Of a stretch of 64,000 nt of DNA, positions 48,437 to 59,816 are shown in pieces. The DNA lies in NCBI GenBank assembly GCA_011317545.1, contig WUJK01000005.1, forward strand, positions 620,001-684,000, written 5' to 3'. The stretch is from Coniella vitis (Eukaryota; Ascomycota; Sordariomycetes; Diaporthales; Schizoparmaceae). A program made the translations under genes and the position numbers. The notes under the pieces were generated by a model that saw nothing but the letters and a program-made list of their open reading frames with translations, searched no databases and had not been told where the DNA came from. The stretch's first letter is position 1. Each line of letters opens with the position of its first letter.

Positions 48437-49260
48437 TCAGAATAACAAAAAAGGCCCGGCGCTTCCGCCGCAGTTGACCAGCCACGCCCACGCAGCACTG
48501 GGCAGGTAGCCCGCCAGCATGGCACATCTGTTGCCGTAGCGGGCCGCCGCAAACAAACTGCCGCCGCCGCCTGTCGCCATCTGTGGCATCTGGGCGGTTT
48601 TCGTGGACCAGCTCTGTCGTCTTTGGCGGCGTCGCGAGGGCGAGGAAGTGTTTCTCTCTGGGGCCCTGGCGCTAGAGCCCTGCGTCAAGGCGAGGCGTGG
48701 CGTGGCGTGGCGTGGTCAAAAGGTCAGCACTGGCTTTTCTCTTTTTATTTTTTCCTTTGGATTACAAAAGTGTAGGGAAACATAAAGGATAGAAAAGGGG
48801 GGAAGCGGGAGAATGGGGTCACGGCTAGTCTAAATGATCTGATCTTTCTGACAGCGCTGAAAATACGCCTCTTCCCCCCTGTGCTTCGTCCCAAAAAGAA
48901 GAAAGGCCACTGGGAAAGAAGAGAGAGAGAGAGACCAAACAGCATGTTTTCGTATGTTTCCGTAGAAATCTCGTGATGATATGATATGGCCAAGCAAAAA
49001 AGAAAAACAAAGCACGTACAGAGCATTGCCGAAGATGCCGTGGCAGAGCGACGGCTCCTTGACCAGCAGTCCCTTGTCTATCGCTTCATCAATTCTGGCC
49101 GCAAGGTCTGGGTAGTACGGCTGGAGGGCCACGAGCGAGTGCAGGAAGCCCGACGCGCCGTGACAGAACGGCACCACCGGCTCACGGTGGTGGTGGTGGT
49201 GGTGTTGATGGTGATGGTGATGGCTTGGTTGCCTACCAGCCTCGGCAGCAACAAAAGAGG

Positions 49261-49346
<86 letters not shown>

Positions 49347-50028
49347 GAAGAAGAAGGCCAGTGCCCGTCAGCAAGCTGTGAGTCCAGTAACTCCTCGACC
49401 CGCGGCGCCAAAGCAGGCGTGGTCAGCACAAGCTGCGTGAGGATGCCCATGTCGCCGTGAACGGCGCCCAAGTACGGCTTGCCATGCCACGTCCATCGCA
49501 GCGCGCCGCCGCCGCCACAGCCCGCGTGCCCGGCCGCGAGGATCGCCTCGGACACGGCCCGAATGGCGGGTGCCACCAGGTTTCGCGGCACCAGGCACCC
49601 AGCTGCGCAGCATCCGCAGCAGGAATAGCGCCCCTGCGCGGCCGTACAGCCACTCATCTGGGGGTTAGGAGGAGGAGGAGTGGCCGTCGTGCGACGACGG
49701 GTGCCCCCCAACGGCGGCAGAAGCGGGCAAGATGCTGGCTACCACACGGGCGACAAGGTCTGGGTCCTGAGGCGCGAGGCACGCCGCCAGGGCCTGGTAC
49801 GCCAGCCTCTCACAGGCGACGACGCCACAGCGGTCGGCGCCGAGTTTAGCTGCTGGCTGATGGCGGGGGGTGGCGGTGCCAGTGTCGCCGGTCGCGGGAG
49901 GCGGGAGGCAGCTCGCGTGTGATTCTGGTCAGGGTGTCTTGCAAGAGCTGCTGTGGCTCTTGGGGCAGCGTGAGGAGTGGGCTGAACTCATTCGCAATAT
50001 ACCGCCGGTGAATCTTGTGGTCGACCAT
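48437..50028 (-). pseudogene. Broken LanC-like (lanthionine synthetase C-like) gene
   Basis: LanC-like proteins are alpha/alpha-barrel, zinc-binding proteins. Pieces in order: RRYIANEFSPLL and LTRITRELPPAS from ATG 50028; CGVVACERLAYQALAACLA (about 49840-49780); DEWLYGRAGALFLLRML (49658-49610); APAIRAVSEAILAAG, WTWHGKPYLGAVHGDMGI, FCHGASGFLHSL and LCHGIFGNAL (about 49590-49020); then, after a likely 340-nt intron (49019-48680), ALAPGPQRE, HFLALATPPKTTELV and GYLPSAAWAWLV. Both CHG zinc motifs remain. The pieces lie in different frames: four +1 changes are needed (near 49890, 49583, 48655, 48613), and a TAA (about 49665) interrupts the frame before DEWLYG. The first helical hairpin normally following the N-terminus appears missing. 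A (CAA)n tract is read here as about 28 Cys. A pseudogene is the simplest reading; assembly indels are the alternative. Confidence 0.7.
49259..49346. repeat. (CAA)n trinucleotide expansion inside the LanC-like gene
   Basis: About 28-29 uninterrupted CAA units on the plus strand; on the gene strand they are read as TGT (Cys) in the LanC frame. Confidence 0.95.
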
Positions 50029-53000
50029 GCCGAGTTTCCCTTTTTTTTTTCCCCCTTTTTTTTTTCTTTTTTTTTTTTTTCGTCCAAGCACTTTACAAGT
50101 CATCAACTGCATGGACAGCAGGCAGGAATAAGCCGCTGATGGCTTAGTTGGAAAGTCGGCTTCCAGCTTGTCCGTCTGTGGCTGCTTTTCTTCTTTCTGG
50201 CTGGGTTTCTTGATGATATCGATATCGTCATGATGAACGCTACATTCGGCCGTCGTTCTCCTCATGCAGGGTTGGGGGTCTTGGGGGTTAGGGTCAGCCA
50301 CACTACAGCCGATGATTATGATACGCGGTCACGGCTTGTTGCTATTCACAAATGGCCGTGAAACGGCTTCATCCGTTTCCACATGCATGCCCGAGCCGTG
50401 CAAGCGAACCAGCCAGTGCTTCTTGTTTGGCAGGGAGAGGTGTGATTTTGGAGGTTTCAGAAGATATCCATGTGTCATGGTCCGTCCGTGGATAATAAAG
50501 TGCACATATACGTCCGGCCACTCGTTTGCGCCCCCAAGCCACAACCAACGGAATTAAGTATATTCCAACTTGTTTGATGGCTGACCATTCGACACGACCG
50601 TCCATCGGCCAGGAATCAACCGGATGGTCAGCAAACAACGCACCCGCCTCGCCGAAGACGACCGCCAGTCGCACTGCCTCGCGCTGCGATATTCACATGC
50701 CAACAATGCATTTGAGCTTGTTTTTTTTTTTTTTTGCGTCGCCATGAAAAATAAAAAAAGAGGCATTCAAGGTTTGAGTCAAAAACTGTGATGCCTTGCA
50801 GACTCGGCCGTGAGATTTAAACTTTCCCGTCGTGGGGTTTGCAGAGCAAACTGGCTCCGGCTCTGGCTCGGGGCTGAAAATAGATCACTACCATCCAAGT
50901 CAGGGCATCTGTAAGAACGTTTTCTCTTTTTTTTTTTTTTTGGCCTTGGAGGGGCTGAGAGCATAGAATTCAACGCTACCACGCACGCAAAAGAGGGGTT
51001 TCGGATTTCGCTGTACGGCTGCCGCCAGCTCGGTCAGAATCCAGCTCTTTGTCTGGGATGGCCGTCAGCCGCATCGAGTGATGCGTACGTACGTACGTGC
51101 TATGGGCTAACCGATGCCAAAACGCCATGCCATGACGGCTGCAACAAGGCTGGGGTCTGCTGTGCCCGGTGTTGGGCACCCATATACAGACATAGGAGGC
51201 TATGGGTGGCTGCTGTTGCAAAGGAAATAGGGCGCCCGCGCACTTGCATGCTGCGGCTGCAATTTTCTCCCAAAGACACAGACACAACGGCCCAAAAGAG
51301 CAAGCTGGTGAATAACTAGGTACTCGGTACTCGGTACTTGCTCTGGGGTAGCGTTGGCGGCTGGTCAGACCAAGATGCTTGCCTCGGAGGACCGCCACAA
51401 GGACGACGCCAAGAATACTACTACTACTACGACGACGACGCAAGATTATGCGTGTCTTCCATCGGCCGTGGGCCAGTATTGCGAACCGTGAAGGTATAAT
51501 ATCAACGGTATAGAGATGTGTCCATGATGGAATTCAGCCTCTGCTTGGATCCATATGGAACAATCATGTCTTTCTCCTCCATGTTCGAGGTTGATCTATC
51601 GGAATCCTCAGCCCGGTGTAGGCCTCCCTCTCTCTCTCTCTCTCTTACACACACATCCAATCATATTCAATGAATACTTCTTGGACACTATGTATACAGT
51701 CTACCACCCACCATCCAGGTACATACATATCCCAGCACAAGCCATCTGTCACATGCAAGCGACGAGGGCCAATGTCTATGACACGGGATGCAAAGCACAG
51801 AGTAGTCAAGTGACAAGAGCCCGAGCTGTAGAATCATTCATTTCGTGAGGAATCCCGTTTTCCGCAGGAGAAATCCACCACAGGCTGGCTCAGCAGCCAA
51901 GGCCCTCGCCCCCTCCCCTTTTCTCTCTCTCTCTCTGTGTGTGTGTGGGTGTGTGTCTCTCCGCGGTTGTCACCACCCTGTCAAAGCACGAAACTGGCCC
52001 AAAATGCCGCTGGACATTGTCTCTGCTGATGCTGATGCTGAGCCGTCTGGAGCGAGCGGAAGGAAGAGGGAGGGACGGAGGGATCCAGCAACTCGGAACG
52101 CCAACGACTTGGCACCTCGACACTAACCAGAGCCTTGAGTCCCAGTCATCCGGGTTCCCGCCTCTTGCTCCGGTCGACCCGTCCAGCAAAACACTATGCC
52201 AGATGCAGTAGAGCAGAAATCCAGAGGGACTACCAAACACAAGCGAAACATGACAACTCTGTCCCCAGCTCTCGGGAGGCGCTGGGTTACGGGCAATATA
52301 GACATGCCAGACAACTAGCAAAGTCAACGCTTGCTGACCGTGGCATTTGCAAGACTTGCCGGAGAAGAGCCGATAACCAGAATGAGACGGGGTCATGGAC
52401 CGACCACCCATCACCAAAAGTCGTGGATGATGGGAGCCCTGTCGTACGACCTCGTATCCTTGAGACACGGCTTATCTTCCAGTTGTGTATGTATAGATGG
52501 CACTTGGCATGGGCAGAGATTTCCAACAGCCGATTTCACAGCTGCTTACTCCCTCCAGGCTGGTAAAGTTTCCGGGCAGCTGATTTGGGATGGGACGCGC
52601 CCAAGGAACAAGAATATACCTGGCGCGGTAACCGCGGGGGGGTCCTCTTCTCTGTTCCCCGCGGCCGCCCGAACTCATCCTCCTCATGGCTTATGTATCT
52701 CTTTTGGGCTCTATATTAGTGTCAAGCGGTATACCTGATGCAGCGATTGGCCAATATCCCCCGCCCCCCCCCCCCCCAAGAAAAAGAAAAAGAAAAAGAA
52801 AGCCACCAGTCAGATGTTAGCATTTTGAGGAGACCCGGGGGGTGGCGCGCCGTCGCCGTTAGTTTGACTTGGCCAAGCTTCTCTCTGTTCCTTTTTCCCG
52901 TCTCGTTGTATTTTTTTTTTTTTTTTTTGTTTTATTTTGTTTTGGATTTGTTTTGGTTTTTCCCCCCAACCTTATCTCATAGATCTATAACAGGTTTAGA

Positions 53001-55903
53001 CATGTGGGTGTTTCTACTACTACTACTACACCGTACTGTCACTATCACTGTCGCTGTCGCTGCCACGAATGCCCGCCAGAGTTTTGAGTCCTGCCGATCG
53101 CCGTCTTTCCAGAGAAATTGGGAAAAACGTGCCCATTGTCTCAGTTTGTGAGTGGTATATTCACAGTATGCCGCCTTGCCATGGGAGATGGATATGATGA
53201 TCTCGTTGAGGAGGAAAATAAAAGAAAGAAAGAAAGAAACAGAAAAGAAAGATAAACGGACTGAGGTATGTAGTAGTCTTTCCCATCCCGCATCCCATGG
53301 CACCCAAACCAAACATGGCTTGGGATACATGGGAAAAAAACACACAAACTCATCACTACTACTTTACTTGGTATCTTTGTGCGCGCGCGCTCTCTCTCCT
53401 CACCACCATCGCTCACTCAGCAACACACACACACTCACACACACACATACGGCCAGCCGGGCCCCACTCCCTCTCTCCTTTTTCTGTCTCCCCCTGTCCT
53501 TCAATCTTCCCTAGATCTCTTTTCTGTTCATGGGACAATGGGGGACACGCTAATGGATGGCATGGTGACCTAGTCTGTGTGGGTGTGTGCTTCTTTGGCA
53601 CTGTAGCGGAGCATCATCATCAGCAGCAGCAGCAGCAGCATCATCATCATCATCACCAACCAACCAACCAACCGTAAGCCAGCCATGCTACCTGGTAGGC
53701 CAGTGACTCCAATCCACCAAGAAAGGAAATAGGAAACAAGGCGGGGGCGGTACATATACACCAAAAAAAAAAAAAAAAAGAATGGTAAGTGTGATTGTAT
53801 ACACAAGATAGTCCTATAGTAGGAGAAATCAAAAGGGTAGATAATAGGTTAATGGGAGCGATCCGCCCCGCCTAGTTAGCACACAGACACACACACAGAG
53901 ATAGATCTACATAACCAATGACACGGTTCCACTACTTTATCTGCCTACCCCCCTAGCCTCGCCCCGGCATGCCACGGATCCGAGAAAAAGGGTTTGTTAA
54001 ACAACAACACTAGACGTGGAATTTGCAATACCCTTTTTCTTTCTTCTTCTTTCTTTGGGCGGGGAGCTAGTTCTCTTTTTCTCCTGTGGCAGGATATACT
54101 TGCAAAAGGGAGAGGAAAGAGAAGAAAAGAAGAGAAAAAAACAAAGCCCAAAGCAGCATGAACCGTCTGGGAGAATATAAACTGGCACTCTTCTTTTTTT
54201 TCCCCACCCAAACATGAGATAGCAATAGACGTCTATGGAAATTTGATTATCCTTTGTAACCCCCACCGGTTGTATATATATATACATATATATACGCACG
54301 TACACTGACCACTCAAAACCACACGTCCGTCATCCATCTTAGATGCTAGGGGCGCGGGAAAACCTTAATTTTTTTTTTTTAAAAAAAAAGATAAAGGACA
54401 AGAGGATCTTTTCCGCCTCTCTGGGCTTTCCAGGCAAGCTGGCTAGCTGGCTGGCTGGCTGGCTGGCTTGGCTTCCTCCCTCCCTCCCTCCCTCCACCCC
54501 GTCTCCCCACCCACACCTGCCCACCACACCCCCAGAGCGGGCCGAAAAGCTTACTTTAGCCCTTGGGCACGCACCATGTAACCATGTACTTGCTATAGTA
54601 GAGAAAAAGAAAGAACGTCAAGTAGTGAAAAAAAAAAAAAAAAAAAAAGACCCCCCGCCCGCCGCCGCAGAGATGGAGAAACAAGAAAACAAATACCCAC
54701 AGACGGGAACGGGATGTATCCTTTCCACCCCCCCCCCCTTCTCCTCTTTCCGCCGCTATCCGAGGAGGGGGCACGAAAGACGAAAGAAAAGGTGTGATAC
54801 ACCCTTTAATGCTCTGCTCGTACATGGTACATCTTTTTGAACTACTTGGTAAAATGGGGAAAAGCGGTGGGTTTGTTTTTTTGAAAGGGTCCCTGGGGAA
54901 TATTTGTTTTAGTGCCTTTTCTTTTTCCAATTTTTTTTTTCCATGATGCAATCCATTCTAGGGCGCCAAGGCTTGGGGGGGTAGGTAGGTAGAGAGGTAG
55001 GTAGAGAGGATTTGGGGTGTAAGTGGTTTTTTGGCGAGCAAAAGGAATCTCTGCGCGGTCTGAGCGCATATTCGCTCGCGAATTCTTTTTTTTTTTTTTT
55101 TTTTTTTTTGAGAGAGAGAGAGAGAGAGAGATCAAGTTGTTGCCATTCACATATCCTTGGGAAAAGTAGTCTTTTGGGAACTGGACAGTGTTGGTAATCA
55201 CCAAGAAAAGACTCGTTTCTAGTACTTAGGTAAAAAAGACGTCTATCGAGGGAAGGGATGCCTTTTCCTTGGATAGGAGGGGAGGAGGAAAGCGTGCTGA
55301 CACTTACAAGGAAAAGATGGACTTTTCAGCAGCAGTAGCCTCGCTTCTCGAAGTCTCCGCAAGAATGAAGAATATATATATATATATAACGCCGTTATGT
55401 AGATACACGTGTATCTCGGGTTGTCGATCACCACCCACGTGGGCATATTGAAATGTAGATTGTTATCAAAAGCATCCAATGCAGTGACTTGGCTTGGGAA
55501 ACACACACACATCTAAAAAGAAAACCAAAAGAAAAGCAAGAAAAGAAGAAGAAAAGATTCCATTCCACGGCAGATTCGGATGGATGGATGGATCAATGAC
55601 GGGATCGCGGGGTTTTTTGCTTTTGAAAATTGCCGGTTCATGTATGCGAGTGTTGCATATGCAACGATCCCCAGCAGCTGACCTGGAAGAAGACAAAAAC
55701 ACAAGATGTGTATATATATATATATATATATAAAAGGTGCATTGCATTTGCATTATAAAGACTACGTACATCTATGTAAACACTATTCCGTCACAGCCCA
55801 TTTAATCTTTGCTTCGCTTATACACAGTAACGTGGGGGGAAAGGAGGGAGCCCGACGGGGGTCGGCAAAGAAAGAAAGAAAGAATAAATAAATAGATAAA
55901 TAA

Positions 55904-55910
<7 letters not shown>

Positions 55911-55937
<27 letters not shown>
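55911..55937. repeat. (CA)n microsatellite
   Basis: About 13 CA units, preceded by AAAT/AAAG-type repeats. Confidence 0.9.
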
Positions 55938-55987
55938 CCAAAAAAAAGGGGGCAATGTTGTGCGCCCTTGGGTTCACGCTTGAGAGG

Positions 55988-56024
55988 TGACTGACTGACT
56001 GACTGACTGACTGACTGACTGACT
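55988..56024. repeat. (GACT)n tetranucleotide array
   Basis: About nine GACT units, passing into GGCT units at the right end. Confidence 0.9.
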
Positions 56025-56722
56025 GGCTGGCTGCGTATACAATAGTAAGCAGCATATGGATTCCCGCCACCCCCTCTCTTCAACTGACCCTGGCGAGTTT
56101 TTCCACTTTGGTCGTACACAAGGAAGGGGGAAGTCAGTCAGTCGGTCAGCCCGGAGGGATTGTATCTCTCGCCATGGTAGGGTAATAGTGACGTTGAACC
56201 GGTTGGGGGAAAGAAAGAAAAAACACAAAAAGGGAATGCCACGCTGAGAGCGTTAAAAGTCCGCTTGTGTGAGCGACATGGACAGCAACAACGAACGGGT
56301 TTACGTGTTGACGTTGTTGAGTACGCGTTAGAATGCCGCAGTTTGTGTGTATGGACAGAAAGAATGTACCATTCAGTGATCTGAGATTAAGATGAGGTAT
56401 CTGAGAGCTAAGCTTTTATCATGTGTGTGTTATGGGTATGTGTACATAATCTGCGTAGATGTATTTCATTACTGGTGTGTGTGTGTGTGTGTGAATATGG
56501 AAACAAACACGACAAAAAATCCAAGCAGCGCCTGAGCTGTACAGCAAAGCAGCAAAGGGGGGCGGAAAAAAAGATGTGAAGAGGAAGAGAAGAAAAAACA
56601 AAACAGAAAACATAAAACATCCAACAACAACTCATCCAAAAGTCACTCTGGGAACCTCTCACAGAGTCCGCTTGCTTTTTCTTCTTCTTCTTCTTCTTCT
56701 TCTTCTTCTCCTCCTTCGTCCT

Positions 56723-58192
56723 TCAACATATAGCAAACCGCATATCGCCCTTTTGGTGCGTAATCACCTGCATGGTCGAGCCGAGGCTATGGCCCAGATA
56801 GCCAACCATGGCCTTGCTGACGGCGGGGTCCTCGGAGAGCTCGGCGCAGACGTCGCAAAAGAGGGCGTACACCTCCTCGAGCTTGCGCAGCTCCCGCGCC
56901 ATAATCTCCAGCTCGAGCCACCGGCTGTCCTCGACGTTGACCGTGTACGCGCCCAGCGTCACGCCCAGCCCTGTCACAGCGGCACCACCACCGCCGCCGC
57001 CGCCCCCTGCCATAAGCGATGCTGCTTCTGACAGGGCTGTGCTAGTGGTGGTGGTGGTGCTAGTGGAGAGGACGGGGGTGGTGCTCGTGCTAGCAGTGCT
57101 TGTGGTGTTGGGGTTGGAGGACGAGGAGGAGGATGACGACGATGAAGAGGACGAGGAGAATGGAAGCGTGATGGCGGCGCCCTGGTCAAAGTGCGCCTGG
57201 CATGCGTCTCTGTAAAAGGCCGTGATTGTGCCGAGCACGGTGGCGAGAAGCATGGCCGCGGTGTGAGTGCCCGACCTGCTCATGCACCGTATACAAGCTG
57301 CGCATTAGGAAGTTCCACATTAGTATTTTGATATGTTTTTTTTTTCCTGTGTACCTCTCATCCAAAAAAGAAAAAGAAAAAAAAAGGCAAAGACAAAATA
57401 CGTACATAACATGGCAGCACAGCCCTCGACAGCCTTGCGGTTCAGCGAGAGCACCAGGTCAAACGGCGGCGGCGAGGGCACCGACGCATTGTGGAGGGCT
57501 TGCAACGACTGCAAGCAGACGGTAAAGCACGTACAGGAGCCTCCACCGTTCGACGAGGCGGTAGACTTGGGCTGCGTGGAGGGAGGCCGTGGAGCTGGTG
57601 CTGGTGCTGGTGCTGGTGCTGGTGCTGGTGCTGGTGCTGGTGCTGTGGCTGTCGTTGTGCCTGTGGCAGCCGGGCTGGCGGCGGTAAAGTGAGGCTGCGG
57701 CGCGAGGGGTGCTGGCGGCGGCGTGGAGACCTGGCTGTGGAAGGAGAAGAGGTCGGGGCTCGCCGCCGACTGCGAGTCGGACCAGCAGACGCTGCTGGCC
57801 ATGTCGTACGAGTGCGAGCGGCTGTGGCTCAGCGGCGGCATGCACGCGTCGCCCGCCGCGGGCCCAGCCCCAAACGCGGCGGGATGCATGTCTGTGGGCG
57901 GCGTCCACGGCATGGTGGGCCCGTAGAGGCTGGCTGGCAGGCTGGGCGACGACGACGACATGGCGGCTGCGGCGGTGGGCGGCGGGGCCACGCTGTCGAG
58001 GCCGAGAAAGGTCATGCCCGAGGAGATGGACTGCGATCGGCTGATGGTGCCGTCGAGGCTGGCGGGCGGCGTGGCCCAGCCCGGGTCGACTTCGTAGACG
58101 CCCGCCATGCCGGCGTCGAGAGAGTGGAACATGAAGCCATCGTGGACTGGTGGGATGGCCAGAGACGACACACTGTGCCGCTGTTGTCGTTG

Positions 58193-58224
<32 letters not shown>

Positions 58225-58405
58225 TGATGGTATCCGAGGCCTTTGGCTTGCCGGCTCTGCTGGAAGGCGAATACCGACACTCGATCCCGCAGGTGAGGCA
58301 CCGCGAGCATATTGGCCGCGCCTTGGAGCACTTGACTTTGGCGAGGAAGCAGCCGTCGCAGGAGGCCCGCAGACGCGGCTGGCGTGGTTTGGTGGGAGCA
58401 GCCAT
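56723..58405 (-). CDS. AflR-type Zn2Cys6 transcription factor
   Basis: A fungal binuclear-cluster regulator of the AflR type, a class that controls polyketide and other secondary-metabolite clusters. Exons are 58405-57406 and 57297-56723 with a 108-nt intron (GTACGT...CGCAG). The product is 524 residues. The DNA-binding domain is C16-x2-C19-x6-C26-x6-C33-x2-C36-x6-C43, followed by a basic linker (SSRAGKPKAS). A poly-Gln run (about 62-73) and a proline-alanine repeat from (GGTGCT)n DNA (about 250-268) lie in a disordered middle. From about residue 287 it matches the AflR C-terminal domain: CTCFTVCLQSLQALHNA, PFDLVLSLNRKAVEGCAAML, then CIRCMSRSGTHTAAMLLATV across the intron. A Ser/Thr-rich insert lies near 390-425. 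The closing part is ARELRKLEEVYALFCDVCAE to the TGA at 56723. Its target genes are not visible; the nearest pathway gene is the naphthol reductase 12 kb away. Confidence 0.88.
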
Positions 58406-59111
58406 GGCCTGTCCCTAGGGTTCCTTGGTATTTTCGATATCCTTTTCTGTCTTTTTATATCTTCATATATATATACATATATAAAGATAAAGATAAATAT
58501 AAATATTCAGACTGGCAAGCCACGACAAGACAGACTCGAGCCCGGCTGTCTGGATGGCGCTGTGCTTCTTGGGGATTCGTGGAGCGTAGACAAGAAGTGC
58601 AAGTGATCTTGGAGATATTCAGAGTGTGGGCAACGGAGACTGGATCTGAGAGGAAGTGGGAGGAGGAGCAACGCAGCAAGAACAGCCAGGTTTGCAGGGA
58701 AATGAACAGAAAGGGCGAGGCTCGTGGAAATAAGAGGTCGAGGAAGCGCAAGTATATGTATTCATCGTGAAAGGGTGGGCTGTTTTGGGTCTTGCGAAGG
58801 AGGGGGGGGGGGGCGCGTTATCATAGCCGTGCCCACTAAGCCGGGTCGGAACTCAAAGCCAACAGCAGGATGGATGATGATAACCAGGGCTGGGTACGTA
58901 CAGCAAGGCTGCAGTAAGAATACGGCTGAGCAGAGGAGTAAGAAGCTCGTTCGCTGGCGTTTGACAAGAGAGAGAGAGAGAAGACAAAAGGTACTGTACT
59001 GTAAGTACTGTACACGCAGAGGTACCAGTGACAGCGCGGGCTCGCGGCAAATCAGGCTAATCAGAAGACAGAGAGAGGCACGCTTGGCCAGGGAAAAAAC
59101 GAGACGCAAAG

Positions 59112-59216
59112 GCACAGCAGAGCAGAGCAGGGCACAGCAGAGAGCAGAGCAGAGCACAGCGCAGCACAGCACAGCTCAGCACAGCTCAGCACAGCTCAGC
59201 ACAGCGCAGCACAGCC
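59112..59216. repeat. Imperfect pentamer array (CAGAG/CACAG/CTCAG)
   Basis: About 20 pentamers of the form AGCAN/CAGNN in tandem, with unit variants alternating in the right half (GCTCA, GCACA). Confidence 0.9.
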
Positions 59217-59557
59217 AGACAGCCGAGCACAGGACAAGGGGCTGCTCTGTTCTGTTTTGGAAACCGCAAGACTTCGGATGAGGAGACGCAGCTTCTCTTG
59301 TGGCCCTGGTGGTCTGGCAGCCGCAGGGATGATGCTGGCGTGGAGCGTGGAACGGCCAGCGTTGACACTGGCAGCGAGCCCAGAGAGGCATGGCGGACTG
59401 GGCAGCATCCCCCATGGGGTCCAGCCCGCCTGGGCGAGTGGCGAGAGGCCCGCTGGCCTGCTGTGGACAAGAATAGGTGCGAGCATCCCACGCATCAAGC
59501 CCAAAGCAGCAACGGCGGTGCCTTGGCTGTCAGCTGTCCCGTGCAGAAGTTAAAGAG

Positions 59558-59596
<39 letters not shown>

Positions 59597-59692
59597 CATC
59601 AGAGTAGGGACCTACAAGCCGCAACTCCAGGCCAGCAGCAGTAAGTATACCGTCGAAAGGAGACGAGGTTCCATACATAGAACTCGCTCGGC

Positions 59693-59816
59693 CACTCACT
59701 CACTCACTCACTCACTCACTCATCACTCACTCATCACTCACTCATCACTCACTCATCACTCACTCATCACTCACTCATCACTCACTCACTCACTCGCCCA
59801 CTCACTCGCCCACTCA
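59693..59816. repeat. Nested ACTC / ATCACTCACTC minisatellite
   Basis: ACTC tetramers flank about six copies of an 11-base unit (ATCACTCACTC), then CGCCCACTCACT-type variants. This is a second-order repeat built on the tetramer. Confidence 0.9.

Larger units (their letters stand above)
50029..56722. other. 6.7-kb intergenic interval, no gene seen
   Basis: Longest frames are under 200 codons and lack family character. It carries poly-T/A runs (50040-50080, 50930-50941, 52911-52929, 54628-54648, 55086-55110), poly-C runs (52764-52778, 54729-54740), (ACGT)n at 51083-51099, GGCT repeats (54440-54468), a T12A9 junction (54369-54389), TA repeats (55372-55388, 55711-55731), CA (55911-55937) and GACT (55988-56024) repeats. 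Confidence 0.5.

Noticed and set aside
50284..50292. Telomere-like TTAGGG word
   Set aside because: Single copy, not an array; no sign of a chromosome end.
51890..52468. 192-codon minus-strand frame
   Set aside because: No domain, no promoter or splice context, ends in a CA/CT repeat.
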